NCBI RefSeq assembly: GCF_049275935.1
Contig: NZ_CP184830.1
Location: 4,588,001-4,652,000, forward strand
Reading direction: 5' to 3'
DNA length: 64,000 nt
Origin: Endozoicomonas_A sp049275935
GTDB taxonomy: Bacteria; Pseudomonadota; Gammaproteobacteria; Pseudomonadales; Endozoicomonadaceae
Below are positions 23,001-38,000 of the stretch, piece after piece. Below the pieces are notes generated by a model. The model was not told the DNA's origin and did not search any database. It saw nothing but the letters and a program-made list of their open reading frames with translations. Position 1 is the first letter of the stretch, and each line of letters begins with the position of its first letter. The position numbers and the translations under genes were made by a program.

Positions 23001-26000
23001 TTTCGCCATCGAGTCTGTGCGATCCCCTCGGTGACATTGACGGTCATCCCATCCAGTTGATAGGTTAAAGCGACTTTGATACTGGTTCCCGTGGAGCCTT
23101 TCCGCAGGAGTTGGAGACCATAGAGAACCGAGAGCTTGTCGTATATTAGCTGGTTGTATCCCTCCCCGGCAGCAATAACGGTTGCATTGCCCATGCCGAC
23201 CACGAACTGGTTATTGCCTCCCATATCCTTCAGAATGTCGTGCCCCCCCATACCAAGCAATACATTATCCGTAGAGGGGTTTCCTGTTAGCCGGTCGTTG
23301 CCCGGGCCGCCAATAATGATGGGGACGCCAGAGTGTGAGTCCGAAGACAGGTCAAGGTGAGCATCCGGTATGATCACAGAACTGTTGTATGACCTGGAGA
23401 CCCCGCATACCTTAAGAAAAGTCATATCCCAGCCAAAGCTATGACGTATCTCCAGCATGGCCAGGGCTTTCGCCATTGGCTGACCGGGAAACAGTTCGTC
23501 CCATTGTCTTGAGACCGGTTTTAATTCTGATATTGTACGATGGCCGTGTTTTCGTCTGCGACCGTCTGCATGGGTTTTAACCAGTTTTAAAGTCAGTGTG
23601 TGCTTTGGTTTGAAAGAGATAACGTTCTTCCCATTTTTGAAGGACTTGACCTGCTTCTCAATGAGAGGGGTCAGACCTTCAAAGCGCACCAGCTGTTGGT
23701 TCGGCTTCAGGGTCAGCTTGCGTAAAACACCACTGCGCGGGTTGCAACCGGGAGAGTCGAAACGAAACTCAATATCCAGACTGAGATTATTACTTTCCTC
23801 ACTGCTAATCCGGTGCAGGCCGACGCCCAGGTTTTTTCCTTCGTTAGCAAGACTCTCCAGCTCTGTCCTTTCACGCCACCGATTCCGGCGGAATTCACCT
23901 AAAGGTTTTCCGGGGTAGCGATTCAAAAATGCCAGCATCTGCGCTCTGGAAAAGGGATAGATATCCACTTTCCTGGTGACCTTGCAAGAACCTTTTCCCG
24001 AACCAAAATAAGCTGACAGGGTCGTATTTCTCAGCTTCATCACATCCCCGTCTATGAACTGCCAGCGGCCCGTACCGGCCAAATCCTCCCGGTACCAGTG
24101 GCTATTAACGTGGCTGACTGTGACCGGCGGGATGTCGGGAGTGTTAAAGTCCAGGGTGACGTTATGATTGGGTTTCTGTTTGCTGAAAACCAGGTCCATG
24201 CGCTCGCTAACCGGGTTGACAGTCAGGCTGGCCAGCTGTTTGTGCTGCCGGATGCACCCGGCACCAAATCGTTCCCAGCGGATGGCCAGGACTGGCCATT
24301 TTCCTGTCGAAGGCTGCTGGGGTTTGTGCCCGTAAAATTTATGGTTACCAAGGTTGTTGCCACTTACCCTGATTGAGTCGGCATGAATGCCTGTATAAAC
24401 CTTGTGGTGACCATCGCCCAGTATTACGGTGTTAAAACCGCTTCTCAGCCAGATGGACGTCTTTCCGCCGTCAGTGATGACCGTGTCGTTGCCAGCCCCG
24501 GCATCCAGAATATTGGTGCCACCGGTGGTCATGAAAACCGTATTCTCATGGTTTCCTTTGATCTTGTCATCGTGGGGGGAGTCCTGTATAACCTCGACAC
24601 CGGTCACCACCTCTCCCGATGACGGATCCCGGTTGGTCATATCCAGCCAAAGATTTTCCTTTCGAACCGCATAGGAAATGGTGTCTGTGCCGGGGCCACC
24701 GTGCACCGCATTTTGATCGGTCAACACCGCCCGATCATTGCCCGCCCCCAGTTTTATTACATCTGTACCATTGCTGGCATAGACAAAATCGTCACCCCCT
24801 CGCGCATTCACTATGTTGTTACTATTTTCATCGCCCCTGAGATAAATGTTATCGCGCTGGTCGGTCCCGTAAACTTCTGAGCCGTCTTCGGAACCCACCA
24901 GATTTTCCATACCCTGAACACGGCCACCGGTCATCAGGCAGTCCACGAGGGTCGCGAAGAATTCAATGGCTTTGTTACTTTCACTGGCCCTGAGCAGGCT
25001 GCCCTTTTCGAAAAACAACAGGGAGCGGTCGGCTTTCATCACGAAAACGCCTTCACGCGAAAAATAGAGGTGGACTTCCTCCCGCCCGCTACCGTACCGG
25101 CCTTTGCCGAGGTAAAAGTAAAGCTGATCCCTGTAAATATCAGAAATTCGACTGACGCCTGTGTGACTGGCGTCAGGTGTGACGTGCGTCATCAATGCCT
25201 TAGTCACCGATAACTGGCCGGCAAGCTTTACACGAAAAACATCGAAAACGGATTTTTTGCCTGTTTCCTGGCTATCCGGGTGGTCGCGGTTCAACCCCTG
25301 AAAGATGAGGTAACGATAAAAACGGTTAAGCCAGTTTTCGTTTTTCAAGTCAGCCCAGAGTAATGGCTTAGAGTAACCATGACGGTAGTGAAGCGTGAGA
25401 TCAGTGGTTTTGAATGACTGATCATTGAACCTGCTGATGCTATAACGACCAATACTGTATTGAGTCGTGAGATTACCTACACTTTCCTGGCGGAAAACAG
25501 GAAGCGAGAGACTGGGCAGAATAACAGTATCCTCTCCGGGCCCACCAAAAAGGCGTGCATAGCCTAACCCTGGCGAAAGACGGTCATTACCTGTACCACC
25601 GTGCTGTTCGACGGTGCCGAGCTGGTCAATGAGCCGGTCATCACCCGCGTCGCCATACTGGAATTTGCCGTAATAAATCTGATCGTTTCCCGGTCCGCCG
25701 AAGCCGATTCCATCGATCTTTGACAGGTAGAGAGTGTCGTCGCCGTATCCCCCATAAGCCTTACCTGAGCGCCCAATCCAGATAACATCATTGCCACTGC
25801 CCCCCTGACCCGTACCCGTCTTTTCAATCCGGATGATGTCGTTGCCACTGCCCCCGTAACCCGTACCCGTCTTTACAATCCGGATAACGTCATCGCCACT
25901 GTCCCCGTAGGCGGCACCTGACTCTTCAATCCGTATATCGTCATTGCCAGTGCCCCCTTTTGCCACGCCTTTTTTCAGGATCAGCCTGTCGTTGCCGGCA

Positions 26001-29000
26001 CCGCCATACAGCTCTCCCTCGTTAATGATCAGGATGTCATCGCCACCCAGCCCATAAAAGATCTTGAACCCCTTCTCGCCGTACATGTAGTCCGACAGAG
26101 ACGATCCTCTTGCGGTTCGCCTTTCGTTGATCAAATCACGAAGGGCAAGTCCTTTGTCTCCTTTGCCATCCAAAAACCGGAGAAAGGATTTCTTCACTGT
26201 CTCAAGGTCCTCCTTATAATTATCCTGGTCAAGCCAACCAGTGGCATCCTGGTGGAGCACAAACCACCTGTAGCCCTCTTTCTCAAAGTGAGTTACCTGG
26301 TCATTAAGATATTCCTTGAATTTATCGCTCTCCAATACAGCGCTGAAATCCTCCCTGGCGGTGGGAGGCGGCACCAGGGCCGCCAGGGCTGTTTGCAGAA
26401 AACTCAGCAGTTGACTGATTACGTCCACAATAATACCCAGCTTTGGATTGATGAAGTCCAGCGCTGTACTGAGAACATCAAGGCCAATGGTAATGGCATC
26501 CAAAGCGGCCATTGCACCAAAAATAGCCGCCTGTTTATGGCGGCCAGCTTTTCTTGCCGCATCGGCGTTGCTGGCATTAGAGACCAGTGAAGAAGCGCCA
26601 AGCGAAACAGAAATGACACCGCCTATAATGGGTATCGCCCTGGCCACATTTCGTGACACTTTCGGGCCCAGCTTTAACACCACGCCAATGGCCCCTGCCG
26701 GATTTTTCGTCTTGACCAGGGTTTTGCTCAGCGCCCAGTTGGCGGTCGTGGCAATGCCGTAGACCGAGTTGATGGTGCCCAGGCCCGCACCTGCATAGGC
26801 CATGTCCCTGGCTTGGGCAGGCATCTCGTCTCCGTGTTTTGCCAGGCTATTCAGTGACACCGCAGCCAGGGCCAGGCCAGAGATGGCACTTGCTCCGCCG
26901 TAAATCATCCTGCCCGTATTGAATTTTGTACTGCGATCCAGCCTATCCAGCATGCGCATAAACTTCCCTTGCGCTTTTTTCGGCCCGGCTATCGACCCGG
27001 CTATCGGCTTGATATCACCGGGGCTGCCGGGCTCAGGGCTATCCCCGTCCCGGCCTTTTTGGGTCCGGAGGTTCTCCATAAACTCCGGGTTTCCAAGCAG
27101 CTGATCCTTGACAAAGCGGGTGTCGTCAACGCTGTAGCCCGAGTCGTTGAGCAAAGTGACCACCCGCTCAACGACTTGTTCCGGATTCAGCTCCTGCTTT
27201 TGCGCCAGTGTCTGTCGTAAGAGTTCAAGAAGCTTCTTGCGGAACGCCGGGCTGTCCATAATGTCTTCGGTGACCACCGCTGCAAAACGTCCCTGTTCCA
27301 GCAGCAGGAAGGCGTCTGCCAGCAACCCCTTGTCACCGGCACTCTGCCTGGTATGGATGAAGTGATCACTGGCCTCAATGACATCCAGATGCCCGCTGAC
27401 CCTGTCTATCAGGGCCATCGCGGTCCTGATCGGTCCGGAACCATCGCACAGAACACAGTCTGCATCGGGCAGTCTTGCTGCCTGATCGTCTGGCAAACCA
27501 GCCTTGTCCAGTGCCTGCAAGGTTCTCCGGAAATCACGGCTGCTGATATCAACCAGCTCAGCCATCTGGCCAAAATCAATATCACGCCTGAGTGCGGCAA
27601 CGCCGTCGGCCACGTTCTGGCGAATCTTTCTGGCCAGAAGTCGGGCTCCGGAAAAATTCTCCCGCTTCAGCCTGTCCGCCAGCCCGATAAAGCTGGTCAG
27701 ACGTTCCAGCAGGCCGGAGAGTGCCAGCTTGCCTTCCTTAACCGTGAACTCACTGACCAGCGACTCTGGTGACAGGCTTTCCATGCCTGCTGGCAATTTG
27801 ATCCGCTTCTGTTGCAGGGCGAGGAATGTTTTTGCCTGATCACCCGGTGCCCGGGCTTCCCACGCCTGCAGCAAAGCCATTGCTGCGGCGGCGGTCAGCG
27901 GACTGTCGGCACCGCCATTGCCCAGCACCAGTGTGCCTTGGGCAGGCATCAGGTAGGAGGCATCGGCGGTGATTGAGGGGTCGGTCAGCACCCGAATATT
28001 CAGGTCGCCAGAGGTCAGTGAAAATTCCTTTTTCCCGGTCAGGTTCAGCAGCCCGTTGAGCCGCTGATAAAGCCCGGTAGAAATCGTTTCAGGCAGAGAA
28101 CCCAGGGCGCTGAGCTCTGCCGCAAGTAACTTCCCGGCGATGGTTTCAGCCAGACCTGCCGGGATGGCTGACTGCCGGGCATAGTGCAGGAAACCATCGG
28201 CAAACTGCTGCCGGGTGACATGGTCCATCTTGTCAATAACGCCATTGACCTGGCCGGTCATGTTAATGTCTTTCAGTTCACTAAAAGCCTCATAATGGCG
28301 TGCCAGCTGTGACAGGTAAGCCTGAGTGGCTGCAGCGTTTTTGCCCGGATTAAGAGGCCGCCGTAACAGCCTCTTCAGGCCATCCTGTGACTGGAGTGAC
28401 ATAAGCGAGAAAGGATTGCCCGGGCCCGCCGGAGTTATTTTTATATAACGCCTTTTAGCATCCGCCATAACCGCATAACGAGGGCTGCTGGCGAAGGTTT
28501 CAATGATCTGATCCTGCCCCGCTAAAGCCTGCACAGACGTGGGCTCTTTACCCCGGGCGTCCGGTTGTTGATTAACAGGCAACTGGAACGGCCTTCCGAC
28601 GCGCCGTCGCAGTGCTACCGCCTCATGGAATACGGTGTCCACATCTTGCTTCAGATTGGCCAGCAGGCCAGTGTCAAAAGACTTCCAGCCAAGTCCCCGG
28701 GCAACAAAAGTGCAGGCTTTTTCCAATGCGACGAGAGTGGATATCCTCGGACTCTCTGGCGTATTTATCTCCAACCAAAGATCAACGTACATCAGTTTTG
28801 CGATGTCATCGATATCGCCGTCAGGCAGTATGGTCGTCACCGCATCGGTCACTCCCAAGCGTATCCGGCTGGCTGGCTGGCCGGTGTCACCCAGAACCTG
28901 CTCCATCTTCCAGTAGATAAAATGAACCAGCAGTGACTTCAGGTAAGTGCTGGCAACGACTTTTAGTCTGAAATGCTTTTTAGCGACCTCTATCTGTTGG

Positions 29001-32000
29001 GACAGGAAATTTTCTGCCGCCGCCCGACTTAACCCCAGCAGTCTGGCGTCGAGCAGGGATTCTATACCGGAACCAACGCTCCAGAAGGCCCGGTAATCCA
29101 CGTTGACCAGCTCAGAGGTGGAGGGCAAGGCCTTGTAGGAGGCAATGGTATTATCAGAGACATCTGGAACCAGGGGCGCTGAGGATTGTTTATCATTGAC
29201 AACCTCGTTGAAAAGTTTTTTCTCACGGTCACTGGCTGTAATTTCCCCTTTAGCAAGGCTATCCCTTATTGCCTGAATCCTGGTCTTATCATGCAACTCT
29301 AAATACGCCAATGCCCGGCGATAATCGGCTTTCGTACCTTTGGCTAACAGCAGGTTATGATGGCCTGCGACCAGTTGCCGATAGAGGCTTGTGCCTGAAG
29401 GGGGGGCAACCGCCAGAGTCAGTGCGTATTGACGGGTCAGTCCCAAGGGACGCGACTCCTTGTCAGGCAGTGTCGCGGTGTTGATCCCGAACTGCTGGCG
29501 CACCTGCTGGCGCAAGGCTGTCAGCGACCCTCCACCACCTTCAAGTGCCTTCAACAGACTGGCACCCACCAGGTTGGTCAGGGTTTCCCGGAAAATAAAT
29601 GGCCTGTTCCTGTTCTTCGTGCCCAGCAATAACAGGGCGTGGGCACTGTTTTCCTCACTCACCTCGACACGACTGTCCACCAACGGCCAGAGCGGCCTGG
29701 GGCTGATTTTTATTTTAAAAGGGCTAATATCGGCAATGCCTGCATCCCTGACGGGTTGCACCAGCGCCTGAAGAAGCTGCGATAGACGAGGCTCCCCCAT
29801 CCCCCGGGCAATGAATTGAATGTCGTTCTGTAATTGCTCTTTGCCAATACTGCCCTTCCGTTGCAGCTTGCGATAAAACTCCATGTGGACAACCAGCCTG
29901 ATCGGCAAAAGACGGTCTGGCCAGCCATCAGGAAGCTGGAGGCGAAAGACCTGCTTGCGGTCGCCTTCGCTGTGAGTCAGGGTGTAGCCGGGCCCCCGGT
30001 TGGAAAAAGCCAGGTCATCCCGGCGACCCAGCGTGAACGTTTTTTGCCCGTCCTTGGTTTGAACCTGAGCCTGGTAACGGCCCAACCCGGTATCGAGGGT
30101 GAAAGCCGGGCGCTCCCAGCCAGGTCCCGGAAGCAATGGCGGATTTTTTTGCAGGAGATCAAGCCATTTATTGGCCCGCAGGGCATCCGCCCGCAACCCG
30201 GCTGGGTCTGTGGGTTCCAGCCCCCTGAGCCGCCGGTGAAAAAAATACTCCGCCAGCAGCGACTCACCGTCGGTCAGGGATGGCTTGTTGAGCAAATCAA
30301 CAAGGGTGTCATCCAGGTTGTTGGTCTGCTGTGGGGACAGTGATAACAGAGTACGCTTGATCGCGTCCCGGTAATAGTCCGGGTCGGTAACTGCTGGAGC
30401 CCAACCAAGCTCGGTCCTTAAAGCAGCGACAGCCTGCGGGCTGTCAGGTGACTCCTGTCTCAACAGGGCCAGCAAACCGCCAAGCTCATCGCCTGCCGGA
30501 GCGGACAGGGGGCCGTTCTGGCTTTCAATAGCAATGAGAGGCTGATCATTCAGCCGGGTGACCGGTTGCCGCCCGGTGCTGGTCAGGGCAAGGGTTTTTC
30601 GGTTACCAGTGGTGACCGGTACATTGCCGCGGGAATCCGCAGCGAGGGGAAGTTGTCCGGGCTCGGCCCATTCCTTGCGCACGGCCTGTGCGTCCGTAAG
30701 AACCGCCTCTGCACGGCTTAGCCAGCGCAATAATCCCTGTTGTTCTGCCGCTGTGAAGGCGATGCCCCGTCGGTCTTTCAGAGCATCGGTCAACACCTCT
30801 TCAAGCTGCCCGGCGAGGTTGTTGATCCCGGCCAGTGCTTTCAGCTCACTGTCATCAAGCACGGCTGTGACCACGTCCGCCGGATCAGCCAGCAGTGCAG
30901 GCTGCGATGTCATCATGCGCTGACTGACCAGCCCACTCCAGGCCAGCTGCGTTAACAGTGAGCGAAGGTTTCTCAGCTTCAAACGACCAGCGCTGGATAA
31001 CCGGTCAACCCGTTGGTTGCAATGGTAATGAACCCGCTGAAACAGTAGCCGGGTTTCCATATCCCCCAGCAGACGGCCAAAGCCGGACAGGGGCTCAGCA
31101 ATGGCTTGATAGGCAATGCGGACCCGATGGCGGCTTTTCACAGTCGTTATCCCGCCCGCTGAGGTGACCTCCTGAACAGGGGTATGGGCTGATGCCGTGG
31201 CCAGCACGGGCAGCAGGTCGTACTGCTTACGAAGCTGGTTTTCCAGTTGCAGCAGCGTCCGGGCACTGGTGATTTTGGTTCCCTGCAACCAGGTCATGGC
31301 GATGGCTGGTGAGTTCACCTGATTAGTACTGACCAGTGCTGCCCGACATAAATCCTTCAGGACCGAGGCCAGTGCCCCCAGGTAATTACTGGTGGAGTGG
31401 CGTTGCCCGGTCAACACCGCCGGGTTAACTTGCAGCACCACGAGCCTGTTGCCACTGGTATCCCCGCTGCCCCCGGGACGATAGGGTATCACCCGGTCAG
31501 CAAGAGCCTGTTTGCCAAACCTGATCACCAGCCTGAGAGGGGCAGGGGGCTTCATACCGGGCAGCAGCTGACTGTCCAGCTCGGTCATAGTGGCGGGTTT
31601 GATGAAACTGTCAGGGAACCCCAGGGCATTGACCAGACGCTGTCCTGCGGAGCTGGCAACAAAGACTCTCAGTTCTGACAAGAGCCGTTCGGCCTGATTC
31701 GCCAGTTTCTGGCCGGGACGGTAGTCGGCAGGAAGGATCACGGCTATCCTGTCGTCTGTGCCCGTCAGCGTCCGTAGCTCGGAACTGCTCGCTGACAGCC
31801 AGTGGCGGGCGGCGGCTAACTGATCCTTCAGCGATTCCTTCGGGTTGAGTTTGAACAGCCCGTTTGTCCCTGCGGCGGCGTCGTCCAGTTTCACGCCATA
31901 AATCGTCTTTCCATGGTCGTTTTTTTCCAGCACCGGAATAAGGGTTTTACTGTTACTGTCGTACGACGCTAACAGCCTATCTCCGGATTGCAAACTCACT

Positions 32001-35000
32001 GCCCGGTAGTGACCGTCAGCTTCCGAAATCAGCTGATAAACCTTGCCATCGGAACGCCTGACCGCCACGGACGTGGTGGCCAATGTTGGGTCTGAAAACA
32101 CCCGCTCAGCTGGGGAGTCGTTGCTATCGAGGATGCTGTCATAAACGGAAGCCTGGCCCAGGGGGGTGGCAGTAATATCCTTGTCTGAGCGCCTGAGCAC
32201 CTGGTACAGCTCTTCGTTGTGGTTAAGGAACTCAACTTTGTAATAAGGTTTGTTGGTATCGGTGTAACTGATATCCGTGCTGTCAATGTCCAAAAAGGGG
32301 CGGTCCGCCAGATTTCCTGCTGATAGCAGGCGAGTTCTGCACCCGTCGACCCCACGTCGGCAGCGTTTGTTGTCTTGCGCCTCAGGGTCCCAGATGACAA
32401 TCCTCAACTTCCTGCCACCGTCGTTGTCACTGTCACTGTCACTGTCGCTGTCGCTGTCAGACTCAATCAGCCAGTACGCCGATGAAGCAAACCCGCTGGC
32501 ATTGGTTGGGGCCTGCGAATCGGGCGTTGTTTTAAGTGTGTCTACGTAGTCAATCAGTTCCCACTGGTGAGGGGCCTGCTGCGTCAGAACATCCTTCAGT
32601 AATTTGATCTGTTGATCAGTGAAAGCCCTCCTGAACAGGGCTCTTTCACCATCAGGCAGGTCGCGCTCAAACTCATAGAGTGCTCTGGTAAAGGTTTGAA
32701 TACTCTGGTCATTCTGATGCTCCTGAATCCACTCAAAGAGCGCTTCAAGTCTCAATGATAATGATTCAGACTTCTGATTGAACAGCCATGTCACCTCTTG
32801 TTTAATTTGTTCCCGAGTGATGGATGATCCAGCGGGGTCAGGATAAAGTGCAATTGAATCCCGGTTCATTGCCGCAGGCAGGAAATCCCATTGCCGGACA
32901 GAATCATAACCAATAGTGTTGCCCAGTTGACCCAGTCGCCCGGCTTCCTCAGGCCAGCCAGACTGGAACAGGGCGGTATCAACAGCCTCTAGACTCTTGG
33001 CCAGACCTATGGCGTAAAACATGCTGACGACTGAGTCAAATAATGCGTGTCTTAGCGAAGGGTTATCCTTCATCCCAAGCTCAATAGTTACAGCGCTATC
33101 ACCGACCTGCAACCGGGACGCCTGCAAGATAATATGGGGATTTAACTGCCAGTGAACAGGTAGGCCGACACTGAGGTCAAGCGAGTGCTGCTGTTGGAAT
33201 CGCTGGCGATAGATGTCCGGTGAAAAATCACTGAAAATTCTAATAAACCGCTCGACATCATGCTGGTAGCGGTAGGGATCCAGCTCGCTGTTGTGCAAGG
33301 CCTGTCGGTACAGTCTTTCGTTGTGGTGTGTATCCAGAAATGCCCCTGGGAACTGGCTGCTGTGTGAACTGGCCGACAATAGCATCCATTGCGGATACGG
33401 TTTGTTTGATGGTTGTTGAGTCAACAGTCCGGTCACTGGCTCCAGAGAGTCAGCCAGGACAGGCATAATCCCCGCGTCGGTCTTCAGCTTGAAGCGATGG
33501 CTTCCATCTGCGAGGGGTTGCACACTCCTGATGCGAAAAGCCGACGGTGTCCCGGCTTGATCATCCTGACTGATCTGCCTGTTCACCTCAGCCAGCTGGA
33601 TTTTGGTAAGAACACGGGCCAGCTGCTTAATATCTTCCTCCGGATACTGCAAGCGATATTGACCCAAGGCTTCCACCACTGCGAAACGCTGCAATTGGGG
33701 TAATGAGGAAAAGTGTTCCGAAAACCACGGCCAGCCGGCTTTACCCACACTGGACATCGCCAGTTCAAGAAACGCACGGGTAATTTCCGGATCTTGGCCA
33801 AGCCGGTCTGGTTGCAAAGCCAGCCTGAGGCGGCTCTGGAGGTTATCGGGGGTTGCCGGGGTTCCCGGAAACAGGCGTTTCACCATGCCGGTTTGACCCG
33901 GCAGGGCAAGGTCCAGAAGATAATGGCCATCGGCGTTTGTAGCGACAGGTCGCGCTGTGCGGTCTGCTGACATCCGGCCAGTCCAGAGTTCCCTGGATTT
34001 TTGGTTATCCTTCAGGGGCAGCGAGTACTCGTCCGGCAGCGTGCCGGGCAGCAGCCCGGCGCCGTTGGCAAGACGGTAATCCAGAGCCATCCCCAGCAGG
34101 TCTCTGATCCTGACGCTTGCTTGCAGATCCGGGGTATCCCGCTGGGCCAGGACAGTGAGCTTCGCTGCCAGTTCTTTGCTGACCTGTTGCAGGCCAACGC
34201 GCTTAATGTAGTCACTGAGTGAGGTAACGGCACTGTCGGAAAGGTAGGTATGGATATAATCTGCCAGCCTTATTCCCGGAAACAGGGGTTTTTCGTGAGA
34301 GTCGTCGTCCCCCGACAGCCGGAACAATAACAGGGTAAATAGCGATTTTAACTGAGCATGGATTGCCTTGTTATCGCCTGAGGCCGGGGGGATAACCGCT
34401 GTCGCGATAACTCTGGCTGACTTCAGGCTGGCCAGCAGCCTTTCTCCTTCAGGGCTGTCACTGTCAGCAAACAGTGCCGCGAACACCGGCGTATCCAGAT
34501 TCTCAAAGGGAAACCTCAGGATGATTCCGGTGTCTGCCCCGCCAGTGGTTTTTGTCCAGTCAATGGACTGCCCTTCAGGGTTCCCATAAAAGTCGGCTTC
34601 CAGAGAAAGCCTGTGGGTGTCCAGTTCATCCAGAGACAACGGGGCCGATAGCCATTGCAATCCCGGCTGACCTTCGGCACCAAGCCATTTCAGAGTCGTC
34701 AATGGTGAGCCATTGACCTTTGTCGGACTCTCGCGCATTGTGCTGTCCGATCCGGCAGGTCTGGGTACAGTGTCGGTTATCTTTTCAAGGATGATCCGGC
34801 CCGATGCGCTGTCTTTTATCACCGTCCCGATGTCGGTAAGCTGCACCAGGGGAGCAGGCCCCGTTTGCACCTTGCTGTTACTGTCTTGGGGGGCTTGCTG
34901 GTCTGGCAAAATGGCCAGTGTCAGTCCTTTGCTCAGGCCATAACTGCGGCCAGTGATGATTGCCGATAACCCCCAGGTCGCCCGCAATGCTTTTTGGGCC

Positions 35001-38000
35001 TGCCTGAGCGCTGCGACATCGGGATGGTTTAACAGGGCTATGGCGAACAGCTTTCCTATGGAAACCGCTTTACGGTGTTCAGGCAGCGAGTCTTTTGTAC
35101 CCACTGTCAGGGTCAGCGGATTGTTATTCAGGCGACTCTGGTACGAGTGCCATTGGGCGTTAAAGACAATCGTTATTTCCTGAAACACACGACTCAGAGA
35201 GATTCCGTACCCGGACAGTATCTCCTCCGATTTAAGCACCGGTACAATAAAAGCTTTACCTTCATCAGCAGGAAAGAAGTCCAGGATTGTATAAAACTCA
35301 ATGGGCAGAAAAAGCTCTGCCAGCTGTTTCCAGGGGGCCAGATTGTCAGTGGTTGTTAAAGGAAGCCGTTGACCCTCGCTTGCCCGCTGAAAATCCACCG
35401 AGACTATTTTTTGCAACTGCATTTTTTGCAACTGCGCCAGAGTGTCCCAGGCTGAACCTGACGGCCCGCCGGTTATTGCCCTTAGATTGGCAGTCAGCAG
35501 CAACCGGGCCACTTTGTCCTGTTGGATTGTGTCCTGGGTTTCCTGCAGACGGTTGACGAAGGTGCGGATTACATGCTTGAGCCTGGCGTGGCTGAGTTGA
35601 CCCAGACGGTCGAGGATGGACTGCTTCACCCAGCGCTGGTAATCCGGAGTTTCGGTTTCAGATTTGACCAGGAATTGGGCTTTTGTTAAAAAAACCCCGT
35701 CAATCTCCGGGTCTGCTCCCAGTAACCCCGGGGTTTGAACGGACTTTATAATCGAAATCGTGTAGGGCTCGGGAGGGGAAAAAGCCATGTTTTCGAGATT
35801 GGGCCAGAGTTTTCGAACCTCCATGGTACCGAGGAAATGGTTTTGACCCTCGTCATCGACATAGTAAGTGACATCATGTCTTGAGAGTGGACTTATGACA
35901 TCTATGTAACCCAGCTTCGGTCCTTTGTTCTCGCCTTGGGGTAATTCGAAATAATCTGAGAGATCACCAGGGGGGATAACCATCTTTCCATGTTCGACAC
36001 GATGATCCAACAGGTCGGTGAACAGCAATTTTAACCTGACTTGCAATCGCTGTTTGGGAACCTTCCACGCCCTGCCAAGCCCTTCAGCCTCAGATCCCAC
36101 TGTGGCCAGTTCATTGACCGTTTCCTGCAGCAACGAAGTAAAGGCCTGCCAGCTGTAATCCCGGATGGCTGACTTAAGTTGGGCGGCCTCCGAATCAGAG
36201 ATAACAGTCATTAAAAAATCAGCGGTACCCAGTCTCAGTAATCCTCTTATTTTATTGATAGGGGTACCTGGAATATTCATTTTCCCCCTCATAAAATTGC
36301 CGGTTGAACTGTCTAATGCCTGCTTGTACAAATGCATGGTAAACATGGATTTCAGCAAGTCAGAATTCAGATTCAGTCTTTCTGAAATGACAGAGGCCTT
36401 ATACTGGCACCAATGAAAAACTTTCCTTAATATGTCTTTTGTCTTTGAGACAAAAAGATTGGGAATATAGGAGGTTATATCCCCAATCAAACCAAGATCG
36501 ACCCCAATATTGACATGAATACGATAAGGCGGTATCTGTGCTTCTGCCGCTATCGCTGCCTCCATCATGTCAGGCAGCAATGAAACTTGACTGTTTCTAT
36601 ATTCATCAAGGGTGAGCAACCTGAAATCTTCTGAATTACCTCTGGGGTTATTGCCAAGTAGCTCGTCATTATAAGCCCTAACTAAATCGCCTACGGTATA
36701 ACCACCCTCAGGTATTTTTGTTAAAACAGAGACCATTGTCTTGGTCGCATGAAATAAAGCTGAGGATTCACTGAGATAAGCCGAGAGCGGTTTGGGTCCG
36801 GTAATGATTTCAATGATAGAGCGACCCTCATGGAGATCAGTAGACAGGAGCATATCAGGATAATCAGGGTTAATAAGCTCATTAGTATTTAATTGACTGC
36901 GTGCAAGCAATTCGCCGTCTTCAGCATCCACTTTTGTGATGAGATTCTCTATTTCAAGACCGATCTGTCCTCTATAATCGTCCCGACGTGTCTCCGGAGT
37001 TTTGCTCTTTTTTTGTAATCCCTTAATGCCAAGTTGAGGCAGAATTCTTTTTCGAATAGTTTCAAAATCGCTGCTGAAACCTTTCAGCCGATTTGATGCA
37101 ACAATATAACCTGCTATCAGGCCTGATCTTGAGAAAGTTTGATAGTCTCCAACCAGCATTTTGTCTTCGGTGAAATACTGGCTTGGATCTACTTTCAGGA
37201 TACAACCGGTATTATCAACCAGAACCGGCTGTGGCGTTTCTGTAGCGGATGGATCGGGAGGAGTAATGACCAGTAAGAGCCGGACAGAGTCGGGTATTTT
37301 GGCCTGGTCGAAGCCTGTCCCGAAAGATCCATCAATAACGCCCTGATTCACCAGAGCCCGGAGATCACCAAAGACCTGGCTCTGATCCTCTGCCAGGATG
37401 TCGGAAAAAGCCTTGAATTCAGAGGTGGTTCTGAGCAATCGAAGGGTTTTGATAATCTCATTGCGTAATGAAAACAGTTGTTTGGAAGGAGTATTGTTTT
37501 CTGGATCATTGTTTTTGAGAACATTGTTTTCAAGAGCATTGTTTTCAAGAGCATTGTTTTCAAGAGCATTGTTTTCAAGAACATGTTTGATAAACCGGGC
37601 AGAGAACAAGATCGCGATCTTCGAAACCGAACCCTTATCGCCATAGGAATCCGGTGTCACTTCACTAATAATTCCGGGGCTGTTCTCCTTTATTTCACTG
37701 CTATAGACGTCCGTGTCATGAGAAAACGTTTTGCCTGACGAGCTTTCAATATTAGCCAGATCTGCAAATAACCTATTCTTTTTTCTGGCGGATAAACCAG
37801 ATCTGGCTATTCGTTGTTTTAACATCTGGTAATCCGGGTCCTGCAACTGCAGTGCAGACCTCAGTTGTGAATCCCGCATCTGTTTCCAGAACTCTGCGTG
37901 TACTTTAACCAGACCTTCTGAAAAAGTACAAACAGAGCCCACCGGGGCTCTTGCAAGGTGACGAATAACGTTTCTGACCGAACGGGAGAGATTTCCTTCC

